Positions 26,541 through 35,231 of a stretch of 64,000 nucleotides of DNA are shown piece by piece (within the stretch, counting starts at the first letter, position 1; every line of letters starts with the position of its first letter). The notes under the pieces were generated by a model. The model had not been told where the DNA came from. It did no database searches and was given only the letters and a program-made list of their open reading frames with translations. The translations under genes and the position numbers were made by a program. The DNA is from JADCCX01 sp031431475 (GTDB lineage Bacteria > Pseudomonadota > Alphaproteobacteria > Rhizobiales > Beijerinckiaceae), in assembly GCA_031431475.1 (NCBI GenBank), contig JANPDL010000021.1, positions 1-64,000 on the forward strand. Reading direction: 5' to 3'.

Positions 26541-27677
26541 ATGCCTGCGAAACCCACCACACTCGCCCGCGCCCGCGCCTTCCTTGATCGCGTACCGATG
26601 GTCGATGGCCACAACGACCTGCCCTATGTCATCCGCAAGCATCACAGCGCACAGGGCGATATCGCTGCTTATAACCTCGCCCGTGCGCATCAGGAGACCG
26701 ATACGGATATCCCCCGGCTGAAGCAGGGGCAATTATCAGCGCAGTTCTGGGCGGCGTTCTGTCCGACGAATGCCAAAGACCCCACGCGCCTGACGCTGGA
26801 ACTGATCCAGCTGATCCGAGCGATGAATGCGCAGTATCCCGATGTTTTCCTGCCCGCGCTGAAGGCATCTGACATCCGCCGGGCTAAACGCCTGGGCAAG
26901 ATAGCGTCGTTCATCGCGGTCGAAAGCGGTGTCGGCATCGGCGACCGGCTGGAGATGCTCGACGTGTTCCATGCATTGGGCGCGCGCTACATGACGCTTT
27001 GCCATAACGAGACGCTGGACTGGGTGGACAGCGCCACCGATGCGCCGCGCCACGACGGGCTCACGGATTTCGGCAAAGACGTTATTCGCCGCATGAACAA
27101 AATTGGTCTGATGATTGATTTATCACATACAACACCAAAAGTTATGCATGATGTTATCGACATCTCGATGGCCCCAACCGCCATCACCCATGCCAATGCA
27201 CGGTCGCTCTGCGATCACCCACGCAACGTCACGGACGATGTGCTGGTCCGGCTGAAAGGCAACGGCGGGATCGTCATGGCGACCTTCGTGCCGACGTTTA
27301 TCAATCAGGACATTCGCGACTGGTTCAAGCCGTTGCAGCGCCACGGCAAGGCACCGCTGGACGAGGATATCAGCCCCAAGATTGACGACAAGAAGCGCAG
27401 AACAGGCCCGCCACCACGCGCCACGCTCTCGGAATTCTGCACCCACGTCGAGTACATGGCCGGAAAGGCCGGGATCGATCATATCGGGATCGGTTCGGAT
27501 TTCTACGGTGGCCCGGTGCCCGAGGGGTTGGAGGACGTCTCGAAATTCCCCGATCTCATCGCCACCCTGATGGAAAGGGGCTGGAGCGATACAGCGCTGG
27601 AAAAACTCGCAAGCCGGAACTTCCTGCGTGTCATGCGTGGCGTGGAGCGCGTGGCCCGCGACAGAAAAAGCGTTTAG
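26541..27677 (+). CDS. Membrane-dipeptidase family (M19) zinc peptidase
   Basis: The protein of 378 residues belongs to the renal dipeptidase family, which hydrolyses dipeptides, often D-amino-acid-containing ones, with two zinc ions. Ligand motifs are PMVDGHNDLPYV (HxD), the Glu in SFIAVESG, and the His residues in MIDLSHTTPK and TAITHANARSL; GIGSDFYGG closes the barrel. No signal peptide is visible, so a cytoplasmic location is likely. The frame is open upstream through the palindromic repeat, but ATG 26541, preceded by AGGGG, is the credible start. Its substrate is unknown. Confidence 0.93.
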   Translation: MPAKPTTLARARAFLDRVPMVDGHNDLPYVIRKHHSAQGDIAAYNLARAHQETDTDIPRLKQGQLSAQFWAAFCPTNAKDPTRLTLELIQLIRAMNAQYPDVFLPALKASDIRRAKRLGKIASFIAVESGVGIGDRLEMLDVFHALGARYMTLCHNETLDWVDSATDAPRHDGLTDFGKDVIRRMNKIGLMIDLSHTTPKVMHDVIDISMAPTAITHANARSLCDHPRNVTDDVLVRLKGNGGIVMATFVPTFINQDIRDWFKPLQRHGKAPLDEDISPKIDDKKRRTGPPPRATLSEFCTHVEYMAGKAGIDHIGIGSDFYGGPVPEGLEDVSKFPDLIATLMERGWSDTALEKLASRNFLRVMRGVERVARDRKSV

Positions 27678-27964
27678 CGCGGGCAACTCCGTCTGTTCTC
27701 ATAACGCTGGATATCTGCGATTTCGCGGCGCTGAACAGCGGAAAGCGGCACAAAATTCAGGTTATCATACTGGCAGCCCGCGTTGCCAAACGTCCTGATG
27801 GCCCGGGCCGTACGGAAGCAATAGCCCGCGTCTTTGTAAATCTGATTGCGGTTTTGCCAGAGCGCTTCGCAATCCCAGAATTCCGGCCCATCTCCGGCGA
27901 GGGCCGGCGTCAGAACGGTAAACAGCATGATTGCCGAGAGTACCGCAGCTTTAAGATTACGCAT
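27674..27964 (-). CDS. Small secreted YARHG-domain-like protein
   Basis: A 96-residue protein with a signal peptide (about residues 1-23, cleavage near ALA-GD) and a compact domain with three cysteines. The segment LWQNRNQIYKDAGYCFRT, followed by FGNAGC and a late PLSAVQRREI, resembles the YARHG domain found in exported proteins of unknown function. It is convergent with the dipeptidase gene, and the last four bases overlap. No enzyme motif is visible. Confidence 0.75.
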   Translation of the reverse strand: MRNLKAAVLSAIMLFTVLTPALAGDGPEFWDCEALWQNRNQIYKDAGYCFRTARAIRTFGNAGCQYDNLNFVPLSAVQRREIADIQRYENRRSCPR

Positions 27965-28009
27965 CGAGATACCCCTTTTCCTTATGATTGCGACAATGGA
28001 CCTTAAAAT

Positions 28010-28591
28010 TCATACCGTTGGTTGCGCGGTTTGCGGCATCTGCGCCTGGGTCGCCTGATAGGCTTCCCATTCTGCGATTTCCTTGCGCAGCTTACGCCTT
28101 GTCCACCAGAAAGCGATACCTGCGATAAGACCGGACAAAGCGGAGATGATCGCGCCAAAAATTTCCATCGTATTGTTGCTGTCCTGCCGACTTTTCACGG
28201 CGGATTCATAGGAGATCACCGGGCGTCCGTTGGACATCAGAACATAGACATCGTTTTCGCTGTCGTATTCAGCCACGATCCTGGTGGGCAGGATACTCTT
28301 GACCTGTGCTTCCGAAATTTCCTTCTGGGGGATCGAAAGCGTTACGGGCTCTGGTCCTGGACCCTTGACCACCAGTTCATAGCGGACGGACTGACCACCG
28401 CGCTTTCGCGTCGTTGTGATCTGCGTGGCCTTGGTGATCTCACCCTCAATCTTCTGTAACGCGGAACGTTCGGGCATCGACTGGTCGGAAGCGAAGCCAA
28501 AAATCGCGAGCCCTATGCCCGCAGCGATTCCGAGAAGACCGTATTTCAAGAGGGCAGAGCGTTGCACAAGCATCTGGAACGATATTGGCAT
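28010..28591 (-). CDS. Hypothetical inner-membrane protein with two membrane helices
   Basis: I do not recognise this 193-residue protein. It has an N-terminal membrane helix (LLKYGLLGIAAGIGLAIFGF), a soluble extracytoplasmic stretch of roughly 95 residues, a second helix (IFGAIISALSGLIAGIAFWW), and a short basic tail with many Gln. The GTG at 28621 is possible, but the ATG at 28591 has GAAGGA 7 nt ahead and is preferred. It is divergent from the glycosyltransferase gene across about 255 nt, in which I see no clear promoter. Confidence 0.7.
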   Translation of the reverse strand: MPISFQMLVQRSALLKYGLLGIAAGIGLAIFGFASDQSMPERSALQKIEGEITKATQITTTRKRGGQSVRYELVVKGPGPEPVTLSIPQKEISEAQVKSILPTRIVAEYDSENDVYVLMSNGRPVISYESAVKSRQDSNNTMEIFGAIISALSGLIAGIAFWWTRRKLRKEIAEWEAYQATQAQMPQTAQPTV

Positions 28592-28846
28592 TTCAGGTTC
28601 CTTCTCCTGATGATCAACCACGATAGGTGATCAAGGCTGCCCCCAGCCCTCCAACAGAGATGTTGGGTTCAGAGCAATTTTCGCCGACAACCCTCCAGCA
28701 GATGTGAGTCCATACTAAAGACTGGCCGCTGCGAGAGTACCGATCAATCCCCGATGCGTTTCCTTTGTTGCCAAGCGGCGCTTGAGCCCTGGATACAATC
28801 CGGTCTAAGCCTCGCATATTCATTCCGATCTCGGGAAATCCGGTCC

Positions 28847-29764
28847 GTGCGCATTGCCATTCTCATCCCCTGCTACAACGAAGCTCTCACGGTTGCCGAT
28901 GTGGTGACGGGGTTCCGTGCGTCGCTGCCGGGTGCGGATATCTATGTCTATGACAACAACTCGAAGGACGGCACAGCTGAAAAGGCGCGCGATGCCGGGG
29001 CTATCGTCCGCAGCGAGTCGCGTCAGGGCAAAGGCAACGTGGTGCGTCGCATGTTCGCGGACGTTGAAGCCGATGTCTATGTCATGGTGGACGGCGATGG
29101 CACCTACGATGCCTCTGCTGCCGCTGCGCTTGTGCAGAGGCTGGTCGACGACAGGCTGGACATGATGGTAGGAGCGCGCGTGGCGGATGCGAAGGCGGCC
29201 TATCGCGTCGGACATCGCACGGGCAACAGGTTGATCACCGGCACAATAACGCAGCTGTTTGGCCGGGCTTTCGACGATATCCTGTCGGGATATCGGGTTT
29301 TTTCACGCCGTTTCGTGAAGTCCTTTCCAGCACTTTCCGGCGGCTTCGAGATCGAGACGGAACTGACGATCCATGCCTTGCAACTCGCCATGCCTGTCGC
29401 CGAGACTCCCTTGTCGTATATCAAGCGCCCGGAAGGCTCCGTCAGCAAGCTCTCGACCTGGGGCGATGGCTTCCGCATCTTGCGCACCATCGTTTTGCTG
29501 CTGAAGGACGAGAAACCGTTTCTATTCTTCGGCACGATCGGGGTCGCAATGGCAGCGCTGTCTCTGATCGCGGGAACACCTGTGATCCTCGAATTCCTGC
29601 GCACCGGCCTTGTGCCGCGGTTCCCGACAGCCATCCTCGCCACTGGAATGATGGTGATCGCCGTGCTGTGTTTCTTCGCAGGCGCGATCCTCGATTCCGT
29701 GGCGCGCGGGCGGCGCGAGAGCAAACGCCTGTTCTATCTTGGCTTTCCTGCTGTGAATTCGTGA
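28847..29764 (+). CDS. GT2 glycosyltransferase with C-terminal membrane helices (polyprenyl-phosphate sugar synthase type)
   Basis: The N-terminal domain is a GT-A fold of the dolichyl-phosphate-mannose-synthase type: ILIPCYNEA, DNNSKDGT, the metal-binding VMVDGDGTYD, then ILSGYRVFSRR. Two C-terminal hydrophobic segments (FLFFGTIGVAMAALSLIAG and a second near ILATGMMVIAVLCFF) would anchor it. Such enzymes load a sugar on undecaprenyl or decaprenyl phosphate on the cytoplasmic side. I chose the GTG at 28847, which gives the usual start (M)RIAILIPCYNE and 305 residues. Its stop shares a base with the GtrA-like gene, so the two are coupled. Confidence 0.88.
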   Translation: MRIAILIPCYNEALTVADVVTGFRASLPGADIYVYDNNSKDGTAEKARDAGAIVRSESRQGKGNVVRRMFADVEADVYVMVDGDGTYDASAAAALVQRLVDDRLDMMVGARVADAKAAYRVGHRTGNRLITGTITQLFGRAFDDILSGYRVFSRRFVKSFPALSGGFEIETELTIHALQLAMPVAETPLSYIKRPEGSVSKLSTWGDGFRILRTIVLLLKDEKPFLFFGTIGVAMAALSLIAGTPVILEFLRTGLVPRFPTAILATGMMVIAVLCFFAGAILDSVARGRRESKRLFYLGFPAVNS

Positions 29765-30159
29765 TGCGGGTCCTGCGCTTCGGTCTTGTCGGCGTGGCTG
29801 GCGCGGCGGTTCATATCGGCGCATTCTGGCTGCTGCAGCGCCTTGCGGGCCTTGGCAACAGCGTGGCGTGGATCCTTGCTTTTTTCGCAGCCGCCACCAG
29901 CACCTGGGCGATGAACCGTGCCTTCACATTTCAGGACCGCGCCAATGAAAAACAGGCATCGGAGTGGCTACGGTATATCGCCATTGCCGGAGCGGGTGCG
30001 GTTGCGCATTTCGCGGCGTTTCATCTCACGATCAGATTTATTCCGCTTTTTGCCGCATATCCGGCGCTGGCGATCATTCCGGGATCGCTCGCGAGCTTCG
30101 TAGTGACCTACGCCGGTGCGTCGCTGCTGGTCTTCCGCAGCGCAAGGAACAGCCCATAA
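29764..30159 (+). CDS. GtrA-family membrane protein (putative polyprenyl-sugar flippase)
   Basis: This 131-residue protein has four hydrophobic helices and the GtrA family start LRFGLVGVAGAAVHIGAFW and AMNRAFTF segment between helices 2 and 3. GtrA proteins are thought to flip polyprenyl-phosphate sugars across the inner membrane. It begins inside the stop of the GT2 gene (TGATG), as in gtrA/gtrB-type pairs. Its 3' end overlaps that of the convergent GT-C-like gene by 52 nt. Confidence 0.88.
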   Translation: MRVLRFGLVGVAGAAVHIGAFWLLQRLAGLGNSVAWILAFFAAATSTWAMNRAFTFQDRANEKQASEWLRYIAIAGAGAVAHFAAFHLTIRFIPLFAAYPALAIIPGSLASFVVTYAGASLLVFRSARNSP

Positions 30160-31445
30160 AGCGGCAGCGCGGTCAGCAACATTCCGCCAGTGTCCACATA
30201 GCGCAAGGCCGGAAAGGTCGCGATCACGGTCAAGGGTGTCGTGCACAGCACCCACGCCATTGTGATGAGCGATAAAATGGTCCAGCTTGCACCGGATGAG
30301 CCGCCAAGCGCGGCTCCCGACCGCGTGATATTCACAAGTGCCACCACACCAAACAGTCCCGTCGCAATCAGGAATGCCGCATTATATGTGATCAGGCGTC
30401 CGATCAGCCGCGATGACGCCCCGATCACCCACAAACCCCAGCGTTCCGGCAGGGCGCGCAAGATAGCCCCATTCACGCCCCCCATTCGCGCGTTGAAGAC
30501 CACCCAGGTTTCGTTCTGGCCCTTGAGAAAAAACAATTTTCCCCACATGATCTCGTCGTAGTTGCGGGCGAGCGTATCAAAGCCATCAAGTGCCGTGGTC
30601 TGGAAAGAGCGCTGCCCTGTAGAATTGCGGAACAGCGGCATTGCCACCTGTTCCGCCACGGCCTTGTCTTTTGCCTCAAGCATTTGCAGCGCGAGTGGAC
30701 GGTGTACTTCGGGCAAGCGATCAACCACATCCGGCGTCAGCAACTGCGCCGTCATGCCGGAAATGCCGAATCCACCAAAGGAAACCAGGCCGAAATCCCC
30801 CACCGCATTCAGCCGGTACAGCGATTGTCCCATGAAGGGCAGCATACCGAAGAGCACGAGGAGCACAGTCCGCGCCACGAACCATTCGCGTGTGAGCATC
30901 CGGGACACCAATGCGAAGAGCAACGGCAGAACAGCCACAGCAGGCAGCATAATCGGCCGCAACGTGTAGGAGAGACCTAGCGCTACTGTGTAGAGGCAGA
31001 GCAGCACCAGAAACCATCGCTGCTGCACCGCCGTCACGACAGCCGCTATTGCCAGAAGCAGCAGTGAAACCGATAACATTTCAGGCAAAACCGCCCTGCC
31101 CCAGATCATCAGACCTTGCGAAAGGATTGCCGCTAGCGCCAGTGCCAGCGCCGCAACACGCTCGATCCCGGCGAAACGGCAAGCGCTATAGAGCGTGGCC
31201 GCCGCCATGACATGAAAGACGTACTGGATCACAGGGACTGCTCTGTTGCCCTGCCCTGTCACTGCCGTCAGCCACCAGCCATAGAGCGGATGACGCGGCT
31301 CGCCCCAGGGATTGGCGGATTGTGCCGTCAGCAGATAACCCGAGGTATCCGGGAATTCGACCGGCGTGAACCAGCCGAGAGCGAAGAGAACGCCAGACAA
31401 AACGGCCACAAGGGCAAAGAGAATGATCAGAGGGAAAGAACGCAC
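30108..31445 (-). CDS. Polytopic membrane protein, GT-C glycosyltransferase-like
   Basis: A 445-residue protein with about ten hydrophobic segments. The first loop contains FPDTSGYL followed by GEPRHPLYGWW, similar to the acidic residue and HPPLY-like loop of GT-C enzymes that use polyprenyl-linked sugars outside the membrane. I cannot assign it to a named subfamily. It is encoded convergently with the GT2 and GtrA-like genes and overlaps the latter by 52 nt, which suggests a linked function. The acceptor cannot be predicted. Confidence 0.65.
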   Translation of the reverse strand: MRSFPLIILFALVAVLSGVLFALGWFTPVEFPDTSGYLLTAQSANPWGEPRHPLYGWWLTAVTGQGNRAVPVIQYVFHVMAAATLYSACRFAGIERVAALALALAAILSQGLMIWGRAVLPEMLSVSLLLLAIAAVVTAVQQRWFLVLLCLYTVALGLSYTLRPIMLPAVAVLPLLFALVSRMLTREWFVARTVLLVLFGMLPFMGQSLYRLNAVGDFGLVSFGGFGISGMTAQLLTPDVVDRLPEVHRPLALQMLEAKDKAVAEQVAMPLFRNSTGQRSFQTTALDGFDTLARNYDEIMWGKLFFLKGQNETWVVFNARMGGVNGAILRALPERWGLWVIGASSRLIGRLITYNAAFLIATGLFGVVALVNITRSGAALGGSSGASWTILSLITMAWVLCTTPLTVIATFPALRYVDTGGMLLTALPLYGLFLALRKTSSDAPA

Positions 31446-31492
31446 ACTATCAAACCTTCAAAACGACCGCCGCTCGTTGGAGCAACGATGCC

Positions 31493-33019
31493 TCACAAAG
31501 GCAGGTTATCATGCTTCTTCCACGGGCGCTCGACCTCCTTGGTCGCGAGCATGGCCAGCGCCCGTGCGATGCGCCTCCGCGTGGAATGCGGTAAAATCAC
31601 CTCGTCGATGTAACCGCGCTCTGCCGCCACGAAGGGGGAGAGGAAGCGATCCTCGTAGGCCTTTGTCTGGGCCTGGATTTCTTCGGCGCTTTTGCCCCGG
31701 AAAATGATCTCGACCGCACCCTTGGCCCCCATCACAGCGATCTGGGCTGAGGGCCAGGCATAGTTCATGTCGCCGCCAATATGCTTGGACGCCATCACAT
31801 CATAGGCCCCGCCATAGGCCTTGCGGGTGATCACCGTGATCAGCGGCACCGTGCATTCGGAATAGGCGAACAGCAGCTTGGCACCGTGCTTGATCAGGCC
31901 GCCGTATTCCTGCGCCGTTCCCGGCAGGAAGCCCGGCACATCCTCGAAGGTAACAACTGGAATACAGAAAGCATCGCAGAAGCGCACGAAGCGTGCCGCC
32001 TTGCGCGAGGCGTCGGCATCCAGCACACCGGCGAGAACCATCGGCTGGTTGGCGACAAACCCGACTGTCTTGCCTTCGATGCGGCCGAAGCCGGTAATAA
32101 TGTTCGCGGCAAATTTCTCGGATATCTCAAAGAAATCAGCTTCATCCACGACTTTCCTGATTAATTCTTTCATGTCGTAGGGCTTGTTCGCATTGTCGGG
32201 CACAAGCGTGTCCAGCGACATGTCGATCCTATCAACGGGATCATCGCTCGGCCATTCCGGCACGCCTGCCAGATTGTTGGCAGGCAGGAAGTCGATCAGA
32301 CGACGGATCTGGAGCAGAGCCTCCACATCGTTGTCGAAAGCGCCATCGGCGATCGATGTTTTCGTGGTATGGACCGACGCACCACCAAGCTCCTCATGAG
32401 TGACCACTTCGTTGGTTACCGTCTTCACCACATCGGGGCCGGTCACATACATGTAGCTCGTATCACGCACCATAAAGATAAAATCAGTCATGGCGGGGGA
32501 ATAGACATCGCCTCCCGCACAAGGCCCCATGATCAGGCTGATCTGCGGGATGACGCCCGATGCGATCACATTGCGCTTGAAAACCTCGCCATAGCCGCCG
32601 AGTGCCGCGACGCCTTCCTGAATACGGGCTCCACCGGCATCGAAGATTCCAATGATCGGCGCACGCATCTTCAGCGCCATGTCCTGTACCTTCATGATCT
32701 TCTGGGCGTGCGTCTCGGACAGAGAGCCACCGAACACCGTGAAATCCTTGGCGAAAAGGAAGATTGTGCGCCCGTTGACCGTACCCCAGCCGGTGACGAC
32801 GCCATCACCGGGAATGCGCTGCTTCTCCATGCCGAATTCCGTGGAACGGTGCTCCACGAACATGTCGAATTCCTCGAAGGAGCCATGATCCAGCAGCAAC
32901 TCTACCCGCTCACGCGCCGTCAGCTTGCCCTTGGCATGCTGCGCTGCGATGCGCTTTTCACCGCCTCCAAGGCGGGCAGTGGAGCGACGCTTTTCCAGCT
33001 GGTCGAGAATGTCTTTCAT
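31493..33019 (-). CDS. pccB: Propionyl-CoA carboxylase, carboxyltransferase (beta) subunit
   Basis: PccB transfers carboxyl from biotin to propionyl-CoA, giving methylmalonyl-CoA. The 508-residue protein has the crotonase-like halves of acyl-CoA carboxylases: GIFDAGGARIQEGVAALGGYGE and GPCAGGDVYSPA in the first, PGFLPGTAQEYGGLIKHGAK and RKAYGGAYDVMASKHI in the second. The frame extends upstream to 33076, but the ATG at 33019 gives the typical start MKDILDQLEKRRSTA. The biotin-carrying alpha subunit is not nearby. It is divergent from the Spy-like gene. Confidence 0.95.
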   Translation of the reverse strand: MKDILDQLEKRRSTARLGGGEKRIAAQHAKGKLTARERVELLLDHGSFEEFDMFVEHRSTEFGMEKQRIPGDGVVTGWGTVNGRTIFLFAKDFTVFGGSLSETHAQKIMKVQDMALKMRAPIIGIFDAGGARIQEGVAALGGYGEVFKRNVIASGVIPQISLIMGPCAGGDVYSPAMTDFIFMVRDTSYMYVTGPDVVKTVTNEVVTHEELGGASVHTTKTSIADGAFDNDVEALLQIRRLIDFLPANNLAGVPEWPSDDPVDRIDMSLDTLVPDNANKPYDMKELIRKVVDEADFFEISEKFAANIITGFGRIEGKTVGFVANQPMVLAGVLDADASRKAARFVRFCDAFCIPVVTFEDVPGFLPGTAQEYGGLIKHGAKLLFAYSECTVPLITVITRKAYGGAYDVMASKHIGGDMNYAWPSAQIAVMGAKGAVEIIFRGKSAEEIQAQTKAYEDRFLSPFVAAERGYIDEVILPHSTRRRIARALAMLATKEVERPWKKHDNLPL

Positions 33020-33110
33020 GGCGTACGTCCGTTCCCGGTATGTCGTCTTTGTGACTATATCTCGGGTTAGAGCCACATTATCTTCGGGTCAAACCAGACA
33101 AAGGCCGTAC

Positions 33111-33728
33111 ATGCTGCTCCACCTGATTTTTTCTACCCTTGCAGTCATCATCCTGACTGTTCCCGTGCAATCACAGAGCCGCGATACACCATTTCGCGTC
33201 GAGCCCCAGATTGTGATCACGCCACCTTCGGGGCAATCCCCATATGTCGGCTTCGAAACGCGGGACGTAAAGACGCTTTCGACCGACCGGCAGGAAGGTC
33301 TCAAGCGCGGTGCCGGGCTTGGCTATGCGCTCGCAGCCGAATTGAACGGCTATCCCGGGCCAACGCATGTGCTGGAACTGGCGGATCAGCTTGGTCTCGA
33401 TGCCGACCAGAAATCGCGGGTGCAACGAGCTTTCGAGAAGATGCGCAAGGAGGCCATCGCGGCTGGCGAGGCTGTGATCGCTGCGGAGGCACATCTGGAT
33501 CGCCTGTTCGTGCAGAAGCAGGTGAGTTACGACCGGATCGACGCACAAACCGCTGTGGCCGCCGGACAGGAAGCTCGCCTTCGTGCGATTCATCTGAAGG
33601 CACATCTCGAGATGGTGGAGATACTGACCCCGGAGCAGACCGAGAGCTACAACCGGCTGAGGGGGTTTGTCGGGGTGGATGGCGACCACCGGGGCCATCG
33701 TGCAGGTGTAAAGCCAACAGCTCCGTAA
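33111..33728 (+). CDS. Periplasmic Spy/CpxP-like helical protein
   Basis: The 205-residue protein has a signal sequence (LLHLIFSTLAVIILTVPVQS), then a mostly helical domain rich in Ala, Glu and Lys. GLGYALAAELNGYPGPTHVLEL and a late EILTPEQTESYNRL match the LTxxQ pattern of Spy/CpxP and heavy-metal-sensor proteins. Members bind misfolded protein or metals in the periplasm; the ligand here is unknown. An upstream in-frame extension to 32925 runs antisense through pccB and is not credible. Confidence 0.7.
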   Translation: MLLHLIFSTLAVIILTVPVQSQSRDTPFRVEPQIVITPPSGQSPYVGFETRDVKTLSTDRQEGLKRGAGLGYALAAELNGYPGPTHVLELADQLGLDADQKSRVQRAFEKMRKEAIAAGEAVIAAEAHLDRLFVQKQVSYDRIDAQTAVAAGQEARLRAIHLKAHLEMVEILTPEQTESYNRLRGFVGVDGDHRGHRAGVKPTAP

Positions 33729-33735
33729 TTCAGCG

Positions 33736-34527
33736 TCATTTCACCCAGGCAATCGACCGCAACAGTTCCAGCGCGGTCATGAACTCATCCTTGCGGCGGA
33801 CCATCCGGATGGCAGCTTCTTCATCCTGACCCCAGAACTGGATGTTCCAGTTGTCATCCACCGTCGCGGCCTGCCACGCGGTTTCGCCCGAAGCTGCACC
33901 CGAGGCGGCCGTCAGTGCGATCAGGCACGAGCCAGACAGCGTTGTCAGCACATGCAGGCAAGCCAGCGCGATGGGATCGCTGTAGCCGTTCACGGCCTCT
34001 TTCACCTTGGCCAGCACCTCCGGGCTCTGGCTTGCATGGACGATGCCCTGGGCCAGCACGAAGCGCGCGCCGAGAATATCCTGCGCCCAGTCCGTCACTG
34101 GGTTCCAGTGTTGATCCTGCAACCGGACAAGCCCCGGCGGATCAGACGAGCGGTAGCAGACAAGATCGGAGCCGGCAAAATCTGCGATTTCCGCGCGGAC
34201 CTCAGCCATCATGGTGCTGACACCATCCAGCGACGTGTTGACGATCCGCGTGGCTGGCATGAGATGCGGGTTGATCACATCGACCTGCTCGCTCCATTCG
34301 CGGGCCACGATGGAGGCCGCGAGATGCGTCGGCAAGCTGAGCACATTCTTGCCGGGTGTGCGCGCGCCTCGACCATCGAGCTTGATAGCGAAGCGACCGT
34401 TTTCTTCGGCAATCGTCGCTTCGGTATAGAAGCGCTTCGGCAAAACCTGCCGCGCCATGGCGTTCTGCGCGCGCTTGACCGGATCCGGATCGGACAACGG
34501 CTGGTCGGGATAGAAAACATCACGCAT
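33736..34527 (-). CDS. ATP12-family F1 ATP synthase assembly chaperone
   Basis: Bacterial ATP12 homologues assist assembly of the F1 alpha subunit; the family is restricted to alphaproteobacteria and mitochondria. The 263-residue protein has the expected KRFYTEATIAEENGRFAIKL start, LDGRGARTPGKN, and the AQDILGARFVLAQGI region of the C-terminal domain. Its ATG shares a base with the stop of the HAD gene and has AGGGGG 8 nt upstream. It forms a coupled pair with that phosphatase, as in other rhizobia. Confidence 0.93.
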   Translation of the reverse strand: MRDVFYPDQPLSDPDPVKRAQNAMARQVLPKRFYTEATIAEENGRFAIKLDGRGARTPGKNVLSLPTHLAASIVAREWSEQVDVINPHLMPATRIVNTSLDGVSTMMAEVRAEIADFAGSDLVCYRSSDPPGLVRLQDQHWNPVTDWAQDILGARFVLAQGIVHASQSPEVLAKVKEAVNGYSDPIALACLHVLTTLSGSCLIALTAASGAASGETAWQAATVDDNWNIQFWGQDEEAAIRMVRRKDEFMTALELLRSIAWVK

Positions 34528-35213
34528 CAAAGCGCCCCCTTGCGGAAGGCCTCGATTGCTTCTTCCACCTCGGTAAAACTGTCGATGATTCGCACCGCGC
34601 CCGCCTGGCGCAATGTCTCGGGATCGCCGTAGCCATAAGACACACCAACGGCAGATGCGCCGGCGGCAACTGCCATCTCCATGTCATAGATGGAATCACC
34701 AAAGACAATCACGTCCTCGGGCTCCACGCCGGTTTCGCGACAGGCATTCATAACCATCTCGGGCGACGGCTTGGAGGCCGCAGTATCAGCGGCTTGCAGC
34801 GTGGCAAAAAAACCGTGCCAGCCATGCTCTTCAATCAGCCAGTGGATGCCTCTGAGCGCCTTGCCTGTGGCGGTGCCAAGCAGCAGATCATCCCGCGCGG
34901 CGAGGCGACGAACCACCGCATCAACACCATCATACAACGCTTCGGAATAGCCTTCGGTCGCGCGCATTCTGTGGAAATGCACCTTGTAGGCCTCGGTCAT
35001 CTCTTCAACCGGCGCATCCGTGCCGATCATGTCGGCGATGGCCTGCGGCAACGAACGACCGATGATCGCCCTTACCGCGCCCTTTGAAGGCAAGGGATAG
35101 CCGAAACGCGGGAAAATGGCCTCGAACGTGGCCTGCACGGAATGCTGGCCATCGACCAGAGTTCCATCCAGATCGAACAGGACCAGGGTCTTTGATAGAG
35201 AGGAAGAAGCCAT
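34527..35213 (-). CDS. HAD-superfamily hydrolase, phosphoglycolate phosphatase-like
   Basis: The 228-residue protein has motif I LVLFDLDGTLVDGQ, motif II LLLGTATGKALRG, Lys in AASKPSPEM and motif IV VFGDSIYDMEMA, so the catalytic set is complete. The helical cap between motifs I and II is of the C1 type. The substrate is unknown; the family includes phosphoglycolate and sugar phosphatases. I start it at ATG 35213 (GGGAG just ahead); ATG 35231 is an alternative. It sits between a PsiF-like gene and ATP12, the common rhizobial setting. Confidence 0.87.
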   Translation of the reverse strand: MASSSLSKTLVLFDLDGTLVDGQHSVQATFEAIFPRFGYPLPSKGAVRAIIGRSLPQAIADMIGTDAPVEEMTEAYKVHFHRMRATEGYSEALYDGVDAVVRRLAARDDLLLGTATGKALRGIHWLIEEHGWHGFFATLQAADTAASKPSPEMVMNACRETGVEPEDVIVFGDSIYDMEMAVAAGASAVGVSYGYGDPETLRQAGAVRIIDSFTEVEEAIEAFRKGAL

Positions 35214-35231
35214 GCTTCTCCCTGCAATCAT

